Assembly: GCF_041807705.1 (NCBI RefSeq)
Contig: NZ_JBGTYY010000010.1
Span: forward strand, 7,252-71,251
Reading direction: 5' to 3'
Length of the DNA: 64,000 nt
From: Mannheimia sp041807705
GTDB lineage: Bacteria > Pseudomonadota > Gammaproteobacteria > Enterobacterales > Pasteurellaceae
A program made the translations under genes and the position numbers. Of the stretch, positions 1 through 8,805 are shown one piece after another. The notes under the pieces are model-generated. The model worked only from the letters and a program-made list of their open reading frames with translations. It did no database searches and was not told where the DNA came from. Each line of letters starts with the position of its first letter. Position 1 is the first letter of the stretch.

Positions 1-462
1 AACAAACTCAACCGTATTTCACGCCAATGTTTGCAAGAAATGGGGCGTGAGGCGACACCGGAAGAGCTTGCTGAGCGTATGGGAATGCCGGAAGATAAAA
101 TCCGCAAAGTATTGAAGATTGCCAAAGAGCCGATTTCGATGGAAACCCCAATCGGTGACGATGACGATTCACATTTAGGGGATTTCATTCAAGACGAAAG
201 CCTTGAATTGCCATTGGATTCCGCTACCGCAGAAAGCCTGCGTATGGCAACCAACGAAGTGTTGGAGGGCTTAACCCCGCGTGAAGCGAAAGTGTTGCGT
301 ATGCGTTTTGGTATTGATATGAACACCGACCATACACTCGAAGAAGTCGGCAAACAGTTTGATGTGACTCGTGAGCGTATCCGTCAAATTGAGGCGAAAG
401 CACTCCGCAAACTTCGCCACCCAAGCCGTTCGGAAACCTTACGCAGTTTCTTAGACGATTAA
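1..462 (+). CDS. rpoD: RNA polymerase sigma-70 factor RpoD, C-terminal part
   Basis: This is the 3' end of the housekeeping sigma factor; the reading frame is open from base 1, so the gene starts upstream of the window. The visible 153 codons cover the end of region 3 and regions 4.1-4.2. The region 4.2 helix-turn-helix that binds the -35 element is clear (TLEEVGKQFDVTRERIRQIE), followed by the conserved tail ending in LRSFLDD. The protein directs RNA polymerase core to most promoters. The gene is followed at once by a GC-rich hairpin with a T run. Identity is certain from the region 4 sequence; nothing about the N-terminal half can be said. Confidence 0.97.
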   Translation, partial: NKLNRISRQCLQEMGREATPEELAERMGMPEDKIRKVLKIAKEPISMETPIGDDDDSHLGDFIQDESLELPLDSATAESLRMATNEVLEGLTPREAKVLRMRFGIDMNTDHTLEEVGKQFDVTRERIRQIEAKALRKLRHPSRSETLRSFLDD

Positions 463-468
463 TAAGTT

Positions 469-497
469 CCTCTGTACCTTGTGGTGCAGGGGTTTTT
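469..497 (+). terminator. Intrinsic terminator of rpoD
   Basis: A 10-base stem (469-478 with 483-492, two G-U pairs) and a TTGT loop are followed by five T residues. It sits 6 bases after the rpoD stop codon. Confidence 0.85.
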
Positions 498-556
498 GTT
501 TTAAGATTGGGAACAAACGGTTGTTTTTATCGCATTTTTTACCATAAGGGAGATAT

Positions 557-1546
557 ATGAAAAAATCACTATTAGCACTTTTAGTTAGCTCGGTATTTGT
601 GATGAGTGGCTGTGAAGACGGCAAAATGACACAAACAGTACTAGAAGCTGAAAAACAAATTGTTCACTTAGGCACAGAATTAAAAAATGCTCAGTCAGAG
701 TTAGCAAAAAAGGAAGCCGAAGTTAACGAACTTTCAGGAGTTAAAGCGGAGAATGAAAAATTAAAAGCGGAACTCGAGAAAGCTCAACAAAATACAGCAT
801 TACAGGTTGAAATTGTAAAAATCTTCGATAAAAAAGAAGTGATTAAGCATCAAGTTGATCCGAAAGAAGAATTTGCAATAGAAGAAAGTACGGTTAGTTC
901 GTTTGTATCTCTACCAAAAACCAATTTTGATTGGCTTAACCAACTTTTGATTAATCAGGCTTATGATTACAATGAAGAAGCTGGCAGAAAGCTGAAAAAC
1001 CTAACCGAAGAAGAGTTTAAAAAACACTATGAAGAGGTTTATCAAGGTTTGGTTGAAAGTGTGAAAAGCAAGCCTGTTATTGGCTATGATGAATATATTT
1101 CCAGCACTTTTATCGGGCAACGTAATAATATTGCGACTTTCTTGATGACCCATTATACCTACACAGGCGGTGCTCACGGAATGCATTTTACTCAATATAT
1201 TAATGTTGATTTAGATAAAAAAGCGGTCATTGGATTAAATGATTTAATCAGCCAAAAAAATCAAGCACAACTAAAAGAAATGCTTTGGGAAATTCACAGC
1301 CGTGAGCGAGTGGATGAAAATGGTAACTATAATGGACGTGGAAATCAAAAAGAGTTCCGTGTTTCCGAGCAATTCTATTTCACATCAAGTGGCATTGTCT
1401 TCGTTTACCCACCATACGAATTAGGGGCTTATGCGGAAGGCGATACAGAAGTAGAAGCGGATTGGCATAGCATCAACAAGTTACTCAATCCAGATTATCA
1501 ACGTGGCGAAAAAGATGGGCTCTTTGCAGAGGAACTTGAAAATTAA
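557..1546 (+). CDS. Lipoprotein with coiled coil and DUF3298-like C-terminal domain
   Basis: A 329-residue predicted lipoprotein. The N-terminus is a short signal peptide ending in a lipobox (VMSGC, Cys at 19), so it should be anchored in the inner or outer membrane facing the periplasm. Residues about 25-85 are rich in Glu, Lys, Leu and Ala in a heptad-like pattern and probably form a coiled coil. The C-terminal two thirds contain the TYTGGAHG motif and following NVDL segment typical of the DUF3298/RsiV-like fold. Function is unknown; in Bacillus, RsiV of this fold binds lysozyme, but nothing here proves that. A good ribosome site (AAGGGAG) precedes the ATG. It stands alone between terminators. 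Confidence 0.75.
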   Translation: MKKSLLALLVSSVFVMSGCEDGKMTQTVLEAEKQIVHLGTELKNAQSELAKKEAEVNELSGVKAENEKLKAELEKAQQNTALQVEIVKIFDKKEVIKHQVDPKEEFAIEESTVSSFVSLPKTNFDWLNQLLINQAYDYNEEAGRKLKNLTEEEFKKHYEEVYQGLVESVKSKPVIGYDEYISSTFIGQRNNIATFLMTHYTYTGGAHGMHFTQYINVDLDKKAVIGLNDLISQKNQAQLKEMLWEIHSRERVDENGNYNGRGNQKEFRVSEQFYFTSSGIVFVYPPYELGAYAEGDTEVEADWHSINKLLNPDYQRGEKDGLFAEELEN

Positions 1547-1567
1547 TTGTAAGTTTTAGTTAAAAAA

Positions 1568-1597
1568 AACCGCTTGTAATCGTTATTACAAGCGGTT
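1568..1597. terminator. Bidirectional terminator built from an inverted uptake-signal pair
   Basis: The stem AACCGCTTGTAAT pairs with its perfect complement around a 4-base loop, with A and T runs on either side. Each arm holds the 9-base uptake signal. It lies between the convergent lipoprotein gene and menA. Confidence 0.85.
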
Positions 1598-1620
1598 CAT
1601 TTTTGCTGAAATTTTGCAAC

Positions 1621-2529
1621 TTATCCCAACACAATCCCTAAACTAAACAACAAGTTAGTGATTAATGCCAACCCTGCCATTTGCCCTAAAATCGGGTAAA
1701 GTTCTTTTGGATCTCGGTGCTGATAAACAAAACGAGCGTGTTTTGCGAGTAGTGGCACAGCAAGCAAGAAGATGAAACTATACCAATGCTCAAATTCCGA
1801 AATGGCAAAAATCAGATAAGAAATGACCGCTAGTACCAATAAGACAACGTGGTATTTTCGCCCGTTTTGGCTGCCAATTCGGACAATCAGCGTATTTTTG
1901 CCAGCTTGTCTGTCTTGGTTAATATCACGCAAGTTATTGATATTTAATACCGCAACAGAAAGTAATCCGCAACCGAAAGCAGGTAGAAAAATCATTGGCG
2001 GTACGCTATGGGCTTGCAGATAAAACACGCCGATAACAGCCACAAAGCCAAAAAAAATCAGTACGAATAAGTCGCCCAGCCCTAAATAGCCATAGGCTTT
2101 TTTGCCAACAGTATAAGTGATGGCGGCAACAATCGACATCACGCCCAGCCCGATAAAAAAGAACAAGTCTTGAATGGTTTCAAACGCATAAACACTTAAT
2201 GCCACGCCTGAAATAAAAGAAAGCAGACTTAAAATAATCACTGCTTTTTTAAGTTGTTCTCTGCTAATTGCCCCTTGCTGAATGGCTCGAAGTGGACCAA
2301 TTCGCTCTTTGGTATCAGAGCCTTTAACGTGGTCGCCATAATCATTCGCAAAGTTGGATAGAACCTGTAGCAAAATAGTGGTAATAAAAGCCAGCAATAT
2401 TGTAATAAAATCAAACTTTCCTGCCCAATGTGCAAGGGCTGAACCCACAATAATCGACGCCAACGCCAGTGGTAGGGTTTTCGGGCGTGCGGTGGTAAAC
2501 CAAATCGAAAAAAGAGAATTTTTGTTCAT
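1621..2529 (-). CDS. menA: 1,4-dihydroxy-2-naphthoate polyprenyltransferase
   Basis: MenA, a 302-residue integral membrane prenyltransferase, joins the isoprenoid tail to 1,4-dihydroxy-2-naphthoate to make demethylmenaquinone. The UbiA-family metal-binding motif is visible early in the protein (NFANDYGDHVKGSD), and a second Asp-rich motif follows near residue 200 (NNLRDINQDRQAGKNT). The remainder is about eight hydrophobic segments. Length is normal for the family. It is transcribed divergently from trmO, with 59 bases between them. The other men genes are not in this window. Menaquinone is expected for a facultative anaerobe that respires fumarate or nitrate, which fits narP and arcA here. 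Confidence 0.95.
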   Translation of the reverse strand: MNKNSLFSIWFTTARPKTLPLALASIIVGSALAHWAGKFDFITILLAFITTILLQVLSNFANDYGDHVKGSDTKERIGPLRAIQQGAISREQLKKAVIILSLLSFISGVALSVYAFETIQDLFFFIGLGVMSIVAAITYTVGKKAYGYLGLGDLFVLIFFGFVAVIGVFYLQAHSVPPMIFLPAFGCGLLSVAVLNINNLRDINQDRQAGKNTLIVRIGSQNGRKYHVVLLVLAVISYLIFAISEFEHWYSFIFLLAVPLLAKHARFVYQHRDPKELYPILGQMAGLALITNLLFSLGIVLG

Positions 2530-2588
2530 CGTTTATATTTCATTTAAAATAATCGTAAATTGTCATTATTTTAACAGAAAAAAGCCCG

Positions 2589-3326
2589 ATGAACTCTACC
2601 TCTATGCAATTATCCCCAGTTCAATTAAACCCTATTGGTTTTGTTGAAAGCCCTTATGATGAAAAATTTTCTGTACCTCGTCAGCCTAATTTAGTGGCGG
2701 AAGGCAAAGGTATTTTGCATTTAGTTCCACCCTATAATAGCCCTGATGCAGTACGAGGTTTGGAGCAATTTAGTCATATTTGGCTAATGTTTCAGTTTCA
2801 TCATATTCCTGAACGAGATTGGCACGCCACCGTTCGTCCGCCTCGTTTGGGCGGAAATGAGAGAGTGGGGGTTTTTGCCAGCCGTGCTACTCATCGCCCT
2901 AATCTGCTAGGCTTATCAAAAGTAAAACTGGAAGAGGTTGTTGTTGAGAATGGTGAAGTGTATTTGAAGTTAGGCAGCGTGGATTTAGTAAACGGCACCC
3001 CCATTTTTGATATTAAACCTTACATCGCCTATGCAGATAGCGAACCTGATGCAGTTTCGGGCTTTGCACAAGACAAGCCAAAGCGGAAACTAACCGTTGT
3101 ATTTAGCGAAGAAGCCCAACAAGCGGTCAAATTTTGCCAAAATTTTGCAAAATTTGGTATTAAGCAACCACTTACCTTTATTCGAGATGTGATTGCCCAA
3201 GACCCCCGCCCAGCTTATCAACAAGGGAAAGTATCCGATAGAATTTATGGAATGAACCTTGCTGGTTATAACATTCGCTGGAAAATAGAGAATAGTGAGC
3301 AAGTACTCGTACTTTCGATTGAGTAA
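2589..3326 (+). CDS. trmO: tRNA (adenine37-N6)-methyltransferase TrmO
   Basis: A 245-residue protein of the TsaA/YaeB family. TrmO uses S-adenosylmethionine to add the N6-methyl group to t6A37 of tRNA-Thr, giving m6t6A. Family hallmarks are visible: the N-terminal PIGFVESP, the GLEQFSHIWLMFQFH segment and the FASRATHRPNLLGLS segment, followed by DIKPY. The C-terminal third forms the extra domain of the enterobacterial type (DPRPAYQ). No strong ribosome site precedes the first ATG; a second ATG at 2604 is a possible start. An uptake signal at about 3120 is read through as QQAVKF, showing that these sites are tolerated inside coding sequence. Confidence 0.93.
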   Translation: MNSTSMQLSPVQLNPIGFVESPYDEKFSVPRQPNLVAEGKGILHLVPPYNSPDAVRGLEQFSHIWLMFQFHHIPERDWHATVRPPRLGGNERVGVFASRATHRPNLLGLSKVKLEEVVVENGEVYLKLGSVDLVNGTPIFDIKPYIAYADSEPDAVSGFAQDKPKRKLTVVFSEEAQQAVKFCQNFAKFGIKQPLTFIRDVIAQDPRPAYQQGKVSDRIYGMNLAGYNIRWKIENSEQVLVLSIE

Positions 3327-3386
3327 TGAACTTTCTGAAACTGGCGAGATCTAATAACTGAGTTTTAACCCCTTTAAGGACTGATT

Positions 3387-4142
3387 ATGAAATTGAAAAA
3401 TTTTCTCACAATTCTACCGCTTGCAGTAGCGACCATAGCGGCTTCTGCAGAAACGGCTACGGCTGAAGTAGCATCTATTGGTACAGTGGTTTCAACAGAG
3501 AAAAACAATACGTCAAATTTTAGTTTTTCAACTAAAGTAACTCGCAGCGTTAAGCAAGATTTAATGCAAGCAACGGTTTACAGCCAAAAATCAGGGAAAT
3601 CATTACCTGAACTTAAAAAAAGCGTTTCGCAAAATTTAAATAAAGTATTGGAAATTGCGAAAAAGCACCCTGCGATTGAGGTACAGGCTGAGGGCATTAG
3701 CAATAACGCCAATTACAATAGCAAAGGCAATATTGATGGCTGGCAAGCCTATGGTAGCGTGAGCCTAAAAAGTAAAGATTTCGAGGCAATGGCTGAGGTG
3801 TTAGAAAATTTAGGTAAAGATGTGGCTATTCAATCTATTTATTTCAGCGTATCGCCTGAGAAAGTAGCTTCGCTAGAAGAAGAGATGTTGCTTGAGGTGA
3901 TCAAAAAATTCCAAGATAAAGCGGAGATTATCCAAAAAGCCTTAGGTGCAAAAAAATATCGTTTAAGTATGGTTAATTTACAAACACCGAGTGATGGTGG
4001 TTATGAATACAGATCTCGTATGGCAAGTGCGATGTATGCAACAGAGCAAGCTGCAATGGGGAAATCTGCCGATGTAATGCCATTAGAGGCTGGCAAAACG
4101 ACAATTTCTGCCTCAGCTTCTGGTAGCGTTGATTTTGAATAG
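3387..4142 (+). CDS. SIMPL-domain (DUF541) periplasmic protein
   Basis: A 251-residue secreted protein with an N-terminal signal peptide (about 20 residues, ending near AASAETA) and a SIMPL/DUF541 domain over most of the rest. Typical features are the repeated beta-strand/helix pattern, a segment of the type EVQAEGISNNANYN, and the LSMVNLQTPSDGG stretch near the C-terminus. E. coli YggE belongs to this family and is linked to oxidative stress tolerance, but the biochemical role is unsettled. A ribosome site (AAGGA) precedes the ATG. A second, different SIMPL protein is encoded at 33031-33786. Confidence 0.8.
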   Translation: MKLKNFLTILPLAVATIAASAETATAEVASIGTVVSTEKNNTSNFSFSTKVTRSVKQDLMQATVYSQKSGKSLPELKKSVSQNLNKVLEIAKKHPAIEVQAEGISNNANYNSKGNIDGWQAYGSVSLKSKDFEAMAEVLENLGKDVAIQSIYFSVSPEKVASLEEEMLLEVIKKFQDKAEIIQKALGAKKYRLSMVNLQTPSDGGYEYRSRMASAMYATEQAAMGKSADVMPLEAGKTTISASASGSVDFE

Positions 4143-4332
4143 AATTGTATAGTTTTGTATAGACGTGTATTTTCGCTTTAATTTGATAACGAAACTTGTC
4201 TATACTACTACACAAGAAATATGAGTATGTATGGCTTACTGTGATACTCATATTTTTTATTGGCTATAATTTATAGCATTTTCGGAAAGTAAATATTTAT
4301 GTGTTATTTGCCCTGATGGGTAAGGATTAAAA

Positions 4333-4781
4333 ATGAAAAATATTTTGCTGAATTTTTCGGCACATTCTGGTTAGTATTCGGTGGTTGTGGTAGTGCTGTG
4401 CTAGCTGCAGGTATTCCAACCTTTGATGCAACAGCTGGCTTTGCAATCAATGGTTACGGTGAACACTCTCCGCACGGTTATAGCTTAATGGCAGCATTAT
4501 TAATTGAAGTGGTATTAACTGCGTTCTTCTTAATCATCATTATGGGCTCAACCGATAAATGTGCACCGGCAGGTTTTGCCCCGATCGCAATCGGTTTAAC
4601 CTTAATCCACTTAATCAGCATTCCAGTAACAAATACTTCTGTAAACCCTGCTCGTTCAACTGGTGTGGTATTATTCCAAGGTGGCTGGGCGATTGAACAA
4701 TTATGGTTATTCTGGGTTGCTCCAATCGTAGGTGCAATCATCGGTGCAGTAGTTTATCGCTTTATTGCTGAAGAGAAATAA
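4333..4781 (+). pseudogene. aqpZ: Aquaporin Z remnant (frameshift plus internal deletion)
   Basis: This is a broken water-channel gene. The start ATG at 4333 runs into a stop within 15 codons; removing the frame error in the A run at 4336-4340 (one A missing) restores an AqpZ-like start (FAEFFGTFWLVFGGCGSAVL). The next residues, AAGIP, jump directly to TFDATAGFAINGYGEHSP, which in E. coli AqpZ lies about 75 residues further on. The first NPA pore motif and two to three helices are therefore gone, while the second NPA motif (NTSVNPARST) and the C-terminal helices are intact. The remaining frame could only start at a GTG at 4398. A working channel is very unlikely. Two independent lesions argue for true decay, although the A-run error alone could be a sequencing fault. 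Confidence 0.9.
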
Positions 4782-4852
4782 TTTAGCTTAAATTGTTGTG
4801 CAGCTCTAATCATTTGGTTAGGGCTGTTTTTCATTTTTGTAAGGATTGTAAA

Positions 4853-4993
4853 ATGAAAACATTCATTAAATTGTGTGGGTTAATTTCTGCTACAGTTTTA
4901 TTAAGTGGTTGCTTGGTTACTTCAGTTGTTGGCGGTGTTGTAGGAACGGCTGTTGATGTGGTTGATGCGGTAACCCCTGATATTATCGATTAA
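4853..4993 (+). CDS. Very small predicted lipoprotein
   Basis: A 46-residue protein. The start chosen is the ATG at 4853, which has a good ribosome site (AAGGA, 4841-4845) and leads straight into a lipoprotein signal peptide ending in LLSGC (Cys at 20). The mature part is only about 27 residues, rich in Val and Gly, and ends TPDIID. It resembles the tiny entericidin-like and NF038104-type lipoproteins found across gammaproteobacteria, but I cannot assign a function. A longer frame starting at 4793 adds residues without a ribosome site and would spoil the signal peptide. Confidence 0.7.
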   Translation: MKTFIKLCGLISATVLLSGCLVTSVVGGVVGTAVDVVDAVTPDIID

Positions 4994-5097
4994 TATTGAT
5001 TGCAAGCGGTTAAAATTCGCCGATAGATTGCAAATATAAAATAAAGCGTTACAATGGCTTGCCATTTTTATTAACTAAGCGAATTAAAGGATTCAAA

Positions 5098-5646
5098 ATG
5101 AAAATTACTAAAGATTTAGTACCAAGCATTGCTTACCAAGTGCGTACTCAAGATGGTGTGTTAGTGGATGAAGCGCCAGTAAATCAACCATTAGAGTATT
5201 TACACGGTCATAACAACCTAGTTGAAGGTTTAGAAAAAGCACTGGAAGGCAAAGCGGTTGGCGATGTATTTGAAGTGCGTGTAAAACCGGAAGAAGGCTA
5301 CGGCGAATATAACGACAATATGGTTCAACGTGTATCAAAAGATGTATTTATGGGTGTAGATGAGCTAGAAGTGGGTATGCGTTTTATCGCAGACACAGAC
5401 TTAGGCCCATTACCTGTTGTGATTACTGAAGTGGACGGTGATGAAGTGGTTGTTGATGGTAACCATATGTTAGCCGGCCAAGAGTTATTATTCTCTGTGG
5501 AAGTGGTTGGCGTGCGTGAAGCAACAGCAGAAGAAATCGCTCACGGACACGTTCACGGTGGTCACGACGGTTGCTGTGGCGGTCATGATCACGATCATCA
5601 CCATCATCATAACCACGGTGGTTGTGGCTGCGGTGGTCATCACTAA
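5098..5646 (+). CDS. slyD: FKBP-type peptidyl-prolyl isomerase SlyD
   Basis: A 182-residue cytoplasmic folding helper and metallochaperone. The FKBP domain (residues 1-70 and 130-145) is interrupted by the insert-in-flap domain (about 72-130), and the C-terminal 35 residues are extremely rich in His, Cys and Gly (alternating HDHDHHHHH and CCGG, CGCGG groups). That tail binds Ni(II) and other divalent metals; in E. coli SlyD it supplies nickel for hydrogenase assembly. The ATG at 5098 follows AAAGGA and matches the usual MKI start; the upstream TTG at 5059 in the same frame is not needed. Monocistronic, with a strong terminator. Confidence 0.95.
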   Translation: MKITKDLVPSIAYQVRTQDGVLVDEAPVNQPLEYLHGHNNLVEGLEKALEGKAVGDVFEVRVKPEEGYGEYNDNMVQRVSKDVFMGVDELEVGMRFIADTDLGPLPVVITEVDGDEVVVDGNHMLAGQELLFSVEVVGVREATAEEIAHGHVHGGHDGCCGGHDHDHHHHHNHGGCGCGGHH

Positions 5647-5653
5647 TTTTTAC

Positions 5654-5686
5654 ATCTCCCTCCGTTTTGGAGGGAGATCCTTTTTT
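5654..5686 (+). terminator. Intrinsic terminator of slyD
   Basis: A perfect 10-base stem (ATCTCCCTCC at 5654-5663 with 5669-5678) is followed by a T run at 5681-5686. Confidence 0.9.
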
Positions 5687-5782
5687 AAATGTGCAGTTTT
5701 TACCTATAAAGCCACTGGTAAGCGGTTCATTTTTTCGGAAAATTTACCAATGTCTTTATAACAATATTCAAAATCCTATCTT

Positions 5783-7309
5783 ATGAGTGAAAGCAAACAA
5801 AACGAATCTATCGATTATTTACGTTCGATTTTAAGCTCGAACATTTATGATCTCGCCCAAGTTACCCCGCTGCAAAAAATGGAAAAATTGTCTGAACGTT
5901 TAGGCAATAATGTCTTTATTAAACGTGAAGATCGCCAGCCTGTGCATAGTTTTAAATTGCGTGGGGCTTTTGCGATGATTTCGAATTTATCCAAAGCACA
6001 AAAAGAAGCAGGTGTAATTGCTGCTTCTGCAGGTAATCACGCTCAAGGTGTGGCACTTTCAGCGAAACATTTAGGTTTAAGAGCTTTAATTGTAATGCCA
6101 CAAAATACACCAGCAATTAAAGTCGATGCGGTGCGTGGTTACGGTGGCGAAGTGTTGCTCTATGGGGCAAATTTTGACGAGGCAAAAGCCAAAGCGATTG
6201 AGCTTTCAACCGAACTGGGAATGACCTTTATCCACCCATTTGATAGCCCAGATGTGATTGCAGGACAGGGCACGATTGGCTTGGAGCTGGTTCAGCAGAA
6301 AGCAGATTTAGACTACATTTTTGCCCCTGTTGGCGGTGGCGGCTTAATTGCAGGTATTGCAGTGCTTATTAAGCAGATTTTACCGAATATTAAAGTGATT
6401 GGTGTGGAGTCTAAAGATTCTGCTTGTTTGTATCACGCTCTGAAAAAAGGTGAGCCAACCGATTTAGAACGTGTGGGGTTATTTGCTGACGGTATAGCTG
6501 TTCGCCGTATTGGTGATGAAACATTCCGCCTTTGCCAACAATATGTTGATGACGTAGTGCTAGTGGATAATGATGAAATCTGTGCCTCAATGAAGTTAAT
6601 TTTTGAGAATGTGCGTGCGATTTCAGAGCCATCGGGGGCAACCTCATTGGCTGGCTTGAAAAAATATGTGAAAGAACATCAGCTACAAGAGAAAAATCTA
6701 GCTTGTATCCTTTCTGGGGCAAATGTCAATTTCCACACCTTGCGTTTTGTATCTGAACGCTGCGAAATTGGCGAAAAACGTGAAGCATTGTTGGCGGTAA
6801 CAATTCCTGAACAGAAAGGCAGTTTCTTAACGTTCTGTGAGATTTTAGGTAATCGTGCAGTAACAGAATTTAATTATCGCCACTCAGATGATAAAAATGC
6901 GTGCGTATTTGTAGGTGTGAGAATTGCAGGCTCAGAAGAAAAACAGGAGATTATCAAAGATCTACAACAAAATGGCTATGATGTGGCGGATCTGTCTGAT
7001 GATGATATTGCGAAAACCCATATCCGTTATATGGTGGGCGGTAGAGCAACTTCGATTACAAATGAACAACTTTACAGTTTTGAGTTCCCTGAGCAGAAAG
7101 GGGCATTGTTAAAATTCTTACAGACCCTGACAAATTGGGATATTTCGCTTTTCCACTACCGTGCTCACGGGGCGGATTATGGTGATATTCTTGCGGCATT
7201 TGCATTAAATCAGGGTGATGAAGTAGAATTGCACCAACATTTAGAACAGCTTGGCTACCGTTTCCAGAATGTAAGCAATAGCCCGGCATATCAATATTTT
7301 TTGAAATAA
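5783..7309 (+). CDS. ilvA: Threonine ammonia-lyase, biosynthetic
   Basis: IlvA, 508 residues, deaminates L-threonine to 2-oxobutanoate, the first step of isoleucine synthesis. The PLP-binding lysine is Lys58 in SFKLRGAF, and the glycine loop that holds the cofactor phosphate is PVGGGGLIAGIA near residue 187. The C-terminal third carries two ACT-like regulatory domains (from about 335 and 430; each begins with a PEQKG motif) where isoleucine and valine bind, so this is the biosynthetic, feedback-controlled enzyme and not the short catabolic TdcB. It stands alone rather than in an ilvGMEDA operon. No leader peptide attenuator was recognised upstream. Confidence 0.96.
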   Translation: MSESKQNESIDYLRSILSSNIYDLAQVTPLQKMEKLSERLGNNVFIKREDRQPVHSFKLRGAFAMISNLSKAQKEAGVIAASAGNHAQGVALSAKHLGLRALIVMPQNTPAIKVDAVRGYGGEVLLYGANFDEAKAKAIELSTELGMTFIHPFDSPDVIAGQGTIGLELVQQKADLDYIFAPVGGGGLIAGIAVLIKQILPNIKVIGVESKDSACLYHALKKGEPTDLERVGLFADGIAVRRIGDETFRLCQQYVDDVVLVDNDEICASMKLIFENVRAISEPSGATSLAGLKKYVKEHQLQEKNLACILSGANVNFHTLRFVSERCEIGEKREALLAVTIPEQKGSFLTFCEILGNRAVTEFNYRHSDDKNACVFVGVRIAGSEEKQEIIKDLQQNGYDVADLSDDDIAKTHIRYMVGGRATSITNEQLYSFEFPEQKGALLKFLQTLTNWDISLFHYRAHGADYGDILAAFALNQGDEVELHQHLEQLGYRFQNVSNSPAYQYFLK

Positions 7310-7324
7310 AGGTTAAGAATTAAA

Positions 7325-8659
7325 ATGGCTCGTAAATATTTCGGCACAGATGGTGTGCGCGGTGAAGTAGGCAAATTTCCAATTACTCCTGAATTTGCCT
7401 TAAAGCTCGGCTGGGCAGCAGGTAAAGTGCTGGCAACACAAGGCACAAAAAAGGTATTGATTGGTAAAGATACTCGTATTTCTGGCTATATGTTGGAATC
7501 AGCACTTGAGGCAGGTTTAACTGCAGCAGGCTTATCTGCAGTGTTCGTAGGCCCTATGCCAACCCCTGCGATTGCGTATTTAACCCGTACTTTCCGAGCT
7601 GAAGCGGGTATTGTGATTTCAGCTTCTCACAATCCATATTATGATAACGGGATCAAATTCTTCTCATCAGTAGGTGAAAAATTACCTGATGAAATCGAAG
7701 AAGCGATTGAAGCAATGCTTGATCAGCCAATGGATTGTGTCGATTCAGCTAATTTAGGGCGTGCAAGCCGTATCAATGATGCTGCAGGGCGTTATATTGA
7801 GTTTTGTAAAGGAACTTTTCCGTCTGAATTAAGCCTTGAAGGTTATAAGATCGTAGTGGATTGTGCTAACGGTGCAACCTACCATATCGCACCAAACGTA
7901 ATGCGTGAGTTAGGGGCAGAAGTACTTGAGATTGGTACTAAACCAGACGGTTTAAACATCAACGAAAAATGCGGTGCAACGGATATTAAAGCATTACAAA
8001 AAGTCGTTATTGAAGCAGGTGCAGATGTTGGCCTAGCTTACGATGGCGATGGCGACCGTTTAATTATGGTGGATCACTTAGGTAACAAAGTGGATGGCGA
8101 CCAAATTCTGTTTATTTTAGCCCGTGAAGCCCTTCGTTCTGGCAAATTACAAGGCGGTGTGGTTGGTACATTAATGAGTAATATGAGCTTGGAATTAGCA
8201 TTAAAACAGTTAGCTATTCCATTCTCTCGTGCTAATGTGGGCGACCGCTATGTGCTAGAACAGCTTAAAGAAAAAGGCTGGAAACTGGGTGGTGAAAACT
8301 CAGGGCATATTATCGTATTAGATAAAAACACCACAGGCGATGGCGTTATTGCTTCTCTGCAAGTTCTAGCGGCTATGGTAAGCCATAAATTAAGTCTCAA
8401 TGATTTAGCAAAAGCTGTACCATTATTCCCACAAGTGTTGTTAAATGTTCGCTTTGAGAAAGGGGCGGCAAATCCACTTGAAAACGAGGAAGTAAAAGCG
8501 GTAGCGGCTGAGGTGGAAAAACGCTTGGCTGGCAAAGGGCGTATTTTATTGCGTAAATCGGGCACTGAGCCATTAATTCGCGTAATGGTAGAATGTGAAG
8601 ATGCTCAACTGGCTCAAAGCTGTGCAGAAGAGATTGTTGAAGCAGTAAAACGTAACTAA
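7325..8659 (+). CDS. glmM: Phosphoglucosamine mutase
   Basis: GlmM, 444 residues, interconverts glucosamine-6-phosphate and glucosamine-1-phosphate, feeding UDP-GlcNAc and so peptidoglycan and lipopolysaccharide. The active-site phosphoserine is Ser101 in ISASHNPYYDNG. The Mg-binding loop DGDGDR lies near residue 242, and the phosphate-binding loop RKSGTEPLIRVM lies near the C-terminus. All four domains of the alpha-D-phosphohexomutase fold are present. It follows ilvA by 15 bases and could be read through from it. In many enterobacteria glmM follows folP; that is not the case here. Confidence 0.97.
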   Translation: MARKYFGTDGVRGEVGKFPITPEFALKLGWAAGKVLATQGTKKVLIGKDTRISGYMLESALEAGLTAAGLSAVFVGPMPTPAIAYLTRTFRAEAGIVISASHNPYYDNGIKFFSSVGEKLPDEIEEAIEAMLDQPMDCVDSANLGRASRINDAAGRYIEFCKGTFPSELSLEGYKIVVDCANGATYHIAPNVMRELGAEVLEIGTKPDGLNINEKCGATDIKALQKVVIEAGADVGLAYDGDGDRLIMVDHLGNKVDGDQILFILAREALRSGKLQGGVVGTLMSNMSLELALKQLAIPFSRANVGDRYVLEQLKEKGWKLGGENSGHIIVLDKNTTGDGVIASLQVLAAMVSHKLSLNDLAKAVPLFPQVLLNVRFEKGAANPLENEEVKAVAAEVEKRLAGKGRILLRKSGTEPLIRVMVECEDAQLAQSCAEEIVEAVKRN

Positions 8660-8661
8660 TC

Positions 8662-8708
8662 GCAAGCGGTTATATTTTGTAAAAAATTTGCAAAATATGA
8701 CCGCTTGT
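8662..8708. terminator. Long hairpin of paired uptake signals after glmM
   Basis: GCAAGCGGT (8662-8670) plus ATATTTTG pairs with CAAAATAT plus ACCGCTTGT (8700-8708) around an 11-base A/T-rich loop. The stem is 17-18 bases with one mismatch, 2 bases after the glmM stop. No strong T run follows, so terminator activity is inferred. Confidence 0.6.
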
Positions 8709-8730
8709 TGCATATATGTGTAGAATAGAT

Positions 8731-8786
8731 ATAGAGGCGAAATATGTCTCGCCCAACCAAAAAGGGCAAATAATGATTTACCCCTA
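8731..8786. repeat. Degenerate family A palindromic element
   Basis: The left arm (GAGGCGAAATATGTCTCGCCC) is followed by a spacer and GGGCAAATAATGATTTACCC, ending CCCCTAC. It has the two-arm layout of the GTAGGG/CCCTAC family but the left end is worn. It forms the leader of rpiA. Confidence 0.45.
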
Positions 8787-8805
8787 CAAGTAAGTGGAGA
8801 CAAAA

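Noticed and set aside
5507..5761. Out-of-frame reading of the slyD His/Cys-rich end as a separate protein
   Set aside because: It is a shadow of the repetitive CAC/GGT codons of slyD in another frame and runs through the slyD terminator.
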